Assembly: GCA_051009015.1 (NCBI GenBank)
Contig: JBPCWZ010000210.1
Coordinates: 1-6,947, forward strand
DNA from: JAHRAH01 sp051009015
GTDB taxonomy: Bacteria > Pseudomonadota > Gammaproteobacteria > Tethybacterales > Persebacteraceae
Length of the DNA: 6,947 bases
Reading direction: 5' to 3'
Positions 3,942 to 6,947 of this stretch are shown piece after piece; position 1 is the stretch's first letter; each line of letters opens with the position of its first letter. Made by a program: the position numbers and the translations under genes. A model generated the notes under the pieces. The model made no database searches, was not told the origin of the DNA, and worked only from the letters and a program-made list of their open reading frames with translations.

Positions 3942-6728
3942 TCAAGCCCGCCGCTTGGGTTTGCGGCGGCGTTTTTCGGGGGGGATGGCGGGGTGCGCTA
4001 ACTTTTGATATTCGGCAAACAAAAACTCCAAGCGGGCGCGTTCGCTGGCGAAAGGCGCGCTTCGGTAGGCGCGGTCTACCGCCTTGTCAAGTTCGCGATG
4101 GGCGCGTGATAACTCGGCGGGCATTGTTTTCGGGTCGTAGAGGTCGGCGAGCGATGATTGCGGATATTTCTTGCGCGCCGTCAGCACATTCCCCGCGCAT
4201 GCCGCTATCTTTTCCCTTTGTTTGACCGTCGGCGACGGCCACGGGAATGCGTTATAAACAACTTTGTGGGAATAACTATAATCCCATTTCAGCCGCCCGC
4301 CGACGGCGCGCATCCACGCCATGTGCATGGCCGAAGTGATGACGCCGAATTCATAATGCTCCGCATCCGGCACGGCAAGCGCCCGGTCGGATGCGATAAT
4401 GCGGGCGGGCATAAACCCGACCGGAATATACCGCCGATGCTCCGATGATACGCGGGGGACAAGCAAATAATTCCTCTTCGGCTGGCGTATCTCGGCAAAC
4501 ACCGACGGGGTTGCGGCAGCCGCGAGGGTTTGTTTGCGGATGCTGGATGCGCGATAACTGCGCACTTTTTCCACTCTTTCCATCACCGCGGGCATTTGCC
4601 GCAGTTCTTTCGGCTCGGCGTTTTCCAGCCACAGGCACCAGCGTTCAATGTCGTTTATAAACTCGCGGCTTCCCAAAATGCGGCGGAAGAATTTTTTTGC
4701 CGCCGGTTCGCGGCGCAGAAACTCCCGCTTTTCCGCGAGCGTAAATAAGAAGTTGCCGTTGTCAAGCGGTCCGCTGCCCCTGTCCATTTGCGGCGCGGGC
4801 GACAAAGGTTTGTTGCGCCCTTCCACAAGAATATCGGCGGCGTCTATCAGATAGCCGTTTATGTTTGCCGCCGCCGTTTTGTGCGGCTCGCTCTTTGGCG
4901 TGTCGTATTCGTAGATAAACTTCTGCGCCGCATCTTTTGCGCCAAAACCGATAATGACAACATGCACATGCGCCATGCCGCGCGCTTCGCTTTTCCATGC
5001 GAAAGTGCGGTGGGCGAAATGAATGCGCGCGCCTTCGGCATAAAGCAACTTCCAAAGCGGTGCAACTTGTTCTCCCTGCGCGATGGAATTGGTGGATACA
5101 AAAGCGCAGGTTATGTCGGTGTTGCGAATATAACGCGCCGCGCATAAATACCATGCCGCCACATAATCCAAATTGCCCGCGCCCCGTGCGCCGTTAAATA
5201 ATTCGGTCATTTCCCGCCGCTGCTCGGCGGTGCGGTATGCCTGCCCGACAAACGGCGGGTTGCCAAGAATGTAGGACAACTTGGACGGCGCGACAATCCC
5301 GCCCCAATCGGTCGTCAGGGCGTTTGTGCAGTGTATGTGCGGCGATTTCTTAAGCGGTATGCGCTGGTATTCGTTGCCGAATTCCGCGGATAACTCGCGA
5401 TTCATTTGATGGTCGGTCAGCCACAAGGCAACTTCGGCAATGCGCGTGGAAAAGGGGTCTATCTCAATGCCGTAAAAAGAATCAACATCTATCCGGCTTA
5501 GCGCCGCCATATTAAGATTCAAGGCGCGCTTGCCCGGATGCAGTTGCCGCAAAAGCGCCAACTCCAAACGCCGCAACTCGCGGTAGGCGACAATCAAAAA
5601 GTTGCCGCAACCGCAAGCAGGGTCCAAAAACTTCAATCCCGCAAGTTCGTTATGAAACGCCAGCAGCCGGGCGCGGCTTTTTGTTGTTTTTGCCGCCGCG
5701 AATTTGGCATGCAGTTTGTCCATAAACAGCGGCTCCACTATTTTTAGAATGTTATCCTCGGCGGTGTAATGCCGCCCCTCGCGCCGCCGCGTTTTTTGGT
5801 CCATCGCACTCTGAAAGAGAGAGCCGAAAACCGCCGGGGATACCTGCGCCCAGTTAAAATCGCATGCGTGAAGTATCTTCTCGCGCAGGGCGGAATCAAA
5901 ATTCGCCGTGTCTATCCGCTCGCGAAACAATGCGCCGTCAATGTAGGGAAAGCACGCCAGATGCTCGTCCAAAGTCGCCATGCGCTTGTTTGCCGGGCGG
6001 TCGAGAATCTCAAACAGATGATTCAACTTACCGCCCAAATCCGTGCCGTCCGATGCCGTCCGGTTGCGGATAAAGGAAGTAAACAAACCGGACTCAAAGA
6101 TGCCGGTATCCTCGGCAAACAAACAAAACAACACCCGCACCAAAAATATGGATGCGCTTTCGCCCTGATAACCCGCGGCGCCGAGGGCGTCATATACCCC
6201 CGCCATCAATTCGGCGGCGGCAATATTGACTTCGGCTTCGCGGCGAAACTCCTGCTTTTCATAACCGGCGATGAAACTGAAAAGATGCGCCTTGTCGGGC
6301 AAATCCGCCAGCGCTATCGTCTCCGTTGTATCGGCGCGCAAATCACACAACACAAAGCGGGCGAAGTCGCAAGCGACAACATAGCGCGGCATTTCATCGC
6401 TGCCGACTTTGTCGTGCAGGTAATCCATCGCCTGTTGCATCGCCGCGTCCAAATCGGCGCCCAAACTTTTATGCTCCACCAGCAACTTGCCGCTCCAAAA
6501 CAAATCAATGAAGCCGCCGCGCCTGCCGATGCGTTTTGCCCTTTTCTCAAAAACCGCCACATCTTCGCGGCGCATGCCGTAGATATGAAAAAACTGATTC
6601 CAAAAAGTTTGCGCCTCGCCGCTCTCGCGCGCGCGGGAAAGGTCACACCAATCGGCGACAAACTGCCGCGCCCCGGAGCGAATTTCGTTAAACGACAAGG
6701 GCGGGCGGTTGCTGCGGCGCAGCATCAT
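3942..6728 (-). CDS. Single-chain type IIL (MmeI-family) restriction-modification enzyme
   Basis: The 928-aa protein is close to MmeI in length (about 919 aa) and order of parts. The N-terminal nuclease (about 1-155) has D75, E85 and K87 in the spacing D-x9-E-x-K, the same as the MmeI active site (D70/E80/K82). A helical connector follows (about 156-310), then RHYTAEDNILKIVEPLF (319-335). The N6-adenine methyltransferase has motif I LDPACGCGNF (368-377), YGIEID (419-424) and motif IV NPPF (490-493). The target-recognition region (about 630-830) includes VSSEHRRYIPVGF and ends near WDYSYSHKVVYNAFPWP; a helical, basic tail follows. Such enzymes cut at a fixed distance from an asymmetric site and protect the host by methylating one strand, so no separate methylase is needed. 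All catalytic residues appear present. The recognition site cannot be read by eye. The gene starts four bases after the response-regulator stop. Confidence 0.92.
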   Translation of the reverse strand: MMLRRSNRPPLSFNEIRSGARQFVADWCDLSRARESGEAQTFWNQFFHIYGMRREDVAVFEKRAKRIGRRGGFIDLFWSGKLLVEHKSLGADLDAAMQQAMDYLHDKVGSDEMPRYVVACDFARFVLCDLRADTTETIALADLPDKAHLFSFIAGYEKQEFRREAEVNIAAAELMAGVYDALGAAGYQGESASIFLVRVLFCLFAEDTGIFESGLFTSFIRNRTASDGTDLGGKLNHLFEILDRPANKRMATLDEHLACFPYIDGALFRERIDTANFDSALREKILHACDFNWAQVSPAVFGSLFQSAMDQKTRRREGRHYTAEDNILKIVEPLFMDKLHAKFAAAKTTKSRARLLAFHNELAGLKFLDPACGCGNFLIVAYRELRRLELALLRQLHPGKRALNLNMAALSRIDVDSFYGIEIDPFSTRIAEVALWLTDHQMNRELSAEFGNEYQRIPLKKSPHIHCTNALTTDWGGIVAPSKLSYILGNPPFVGQAYRTAEQRREMTELFNGARGAGNLDYVAAWYLCAARYIRNTDITCAFVSTNSIAQGEQVAPLWKLLYAEGARIHFAHRTFAWKSEARGMAHVHVVIIGFGAKDAAQKFIYEYDTPKSEPHKTAAANINGYLIDAADILVEGRNKPLSPAPQMDRGSGPLDNGNFLFTLAEKREFLRREPAAKKFFRRILGSREFINDIERWCLWLENAEPKELRQMPAVMERVEKVRSYRASSIRKQTLAAAATPSVFAEIRQPKRNYLLVPRVSSEHRRYIPVGFMPARIIASDRALAVPDAEHYEFGVITSAMHMAWMRAVGGRLKWDYSYSHKVVYNAFPWPSPTVKQREKIAACAGNVLTARKKYPQSSLADLYDPKTMPAELSRAHRELDKAVDRAYRSAPFASERARLEFLFAEYQKLAHPAIPPEKRRRKPKRRA

Positions 6729-6732
6729 CGGC

Positions 6733-6947
6733 TTATTCCTCGCCCTTATATTGTTTCAGTTTGCGGTAGAAGTAGGTGCGTTCCAGGCCTGCTATTTCGG
6801 CGGCGCGCTGCATGTTGCCTCGGGTTAGTTGCAGGATGTTGCGGAAGTATTCGCGTTCAAATGCCTCGCGCGCTTCGCGAAGGGGCATTGCGTAGATGTC
6901 CGCCGTTGCGCCGCGCGGCGGGGCGTTGCGCAAAAATCGCTCCAATA
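6733..6947 (-). CDS. NtrC/NtrX-like sigma-54 response regulator, C-terminal end only
   Basis: The last 70 residues of a protein whose 5' part lies beyond the right edge. PLREAREAFEREYF (residues 21-34 of the fragment) is followed by the Fis-type helix-turn-helix TRGNMQRAAEIAGLERTYFY (41-60) and RKLKQYKGEE. This is the usual DNA-binding end of NtrC-family activators, and the PLREAR...LERTYFYRKLK form is most like NtrX of the NtrYX system; the receiver and AAA+ domains cannot be seen. Family members bind enhancer sites and activate sigma-54 promoters. The TTG at 6945 is an internal Leu, not the start. The stop at 6735-6733 is four bases from the restriction-modification start. Confidence 0.82.
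   Translation of the reverse strand, partial: LERFLRNAPPRGATADIYAMPLREAREAFEREYFRNILQLTRGNMQRAAEIAGLERTYFYRKLKQYKGEE
6736..6741 (-). promoter_or_regulatory. Ribosome binding site of the restriction-modification gene, overlapping the end of the response-regulator gene
   Basis: GAGGAA on the minus strand (6741 to 6736) lies seven bases before ATG 6728 and ten before the next ATG at 6725; either Met could start the protein. The site is formed by the last codons (Glu-Glu) and the stop region of the upstream gene, so translation of the two genes is probably coupled. Confidence 0.7.

Noticed and set aside
4788..5147. 119-codon plus-strand frame inside the restriction-modification gene, with other similar frames there
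   Set aside because: All are shadows of the 928-aa gene, which has methyltransferase and nuclease motifs throughout.

Overview
The window looks like a chromosomal segment of a proteobacterium. The support is a LivF-type branched-chain amino acid ABC ATPase at the left edge and the C-terminal Fis-type helix-turn-helix of an NtrC/NtrX-like sigma-54 response regulator at the right edge. Both edge genes are cut by the window. Between them lies an accessory block that may be a small defence or mobile island. I cannot name the species; an ankyrin-repeat gene hints only weakly at a host-associated lifestyle.

Layout from left to right. 1-307 (+) is the 3' end of livF, with a GC-rich hairpin over its stop codon. 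338-1843 (+) is a complete, apparently catalytically intact TnpB-like RNA-guided nuclease of 501 aa with no TnpA partner. Its 3' end and the 160 bases after it are the most unusual part of the window. The last codons contain an ordered set of RNA hairpins. They also contain a 20-nt segment (R0, 1771-1790) that is the inverted complement of the core of a 37-nt repeat. That repeat then occurs three times (1835-1871, 1901-1937, 1966-2002), separated by two unrelated 29- and 28-nt spacers. This matches the layout of an effector, an anti-repeat (tracr-like or omega-RNA-like) and a mini CRISPR array, as in minimal type V (Cas12f/V-U) loci, but it is fused to a TnpB gene. The repeats differ at nine columns, and every difference is C/T.

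2004-2268 has no convincing gene. It holds a strong inverted repeat, two overlapping terminator/anti-terminator-like hairpins, and a candidate structured RNA (2131-2218) with two mutually exclusive folds. One of those folds would bury a Shine-Dalgarno-like AGGA. A DUF2971 gene (2269-3024, -) and an eight-repeat ankyrin gene (3089-3889, +) diverge from a 64-bp region with overlapping promoters. A single-chain MmeI-family (type IIL) restriction-modification enzyme (3942-6728, -) is convergent with the ankyrin gene. It starts four bases after the response-regulator gene, whose last codons supply its ribosome binding site, so the two are probably translationally coupled.

The tnpB and DUF2971 genes both appear to be leaderless. 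Each has an extended -10 box (TGnTATAAT) ending 6-7 bases before a start codon that has no Shine-Dalgarno sequence. The restriction-modification enzyme is the clearest defence gene. The TnpB/repeat unit could be a mobile element remnant, a guide-RNA system, or an intermediate between the two. The roles of DUF2971 and the ankyrin protein are unknown.
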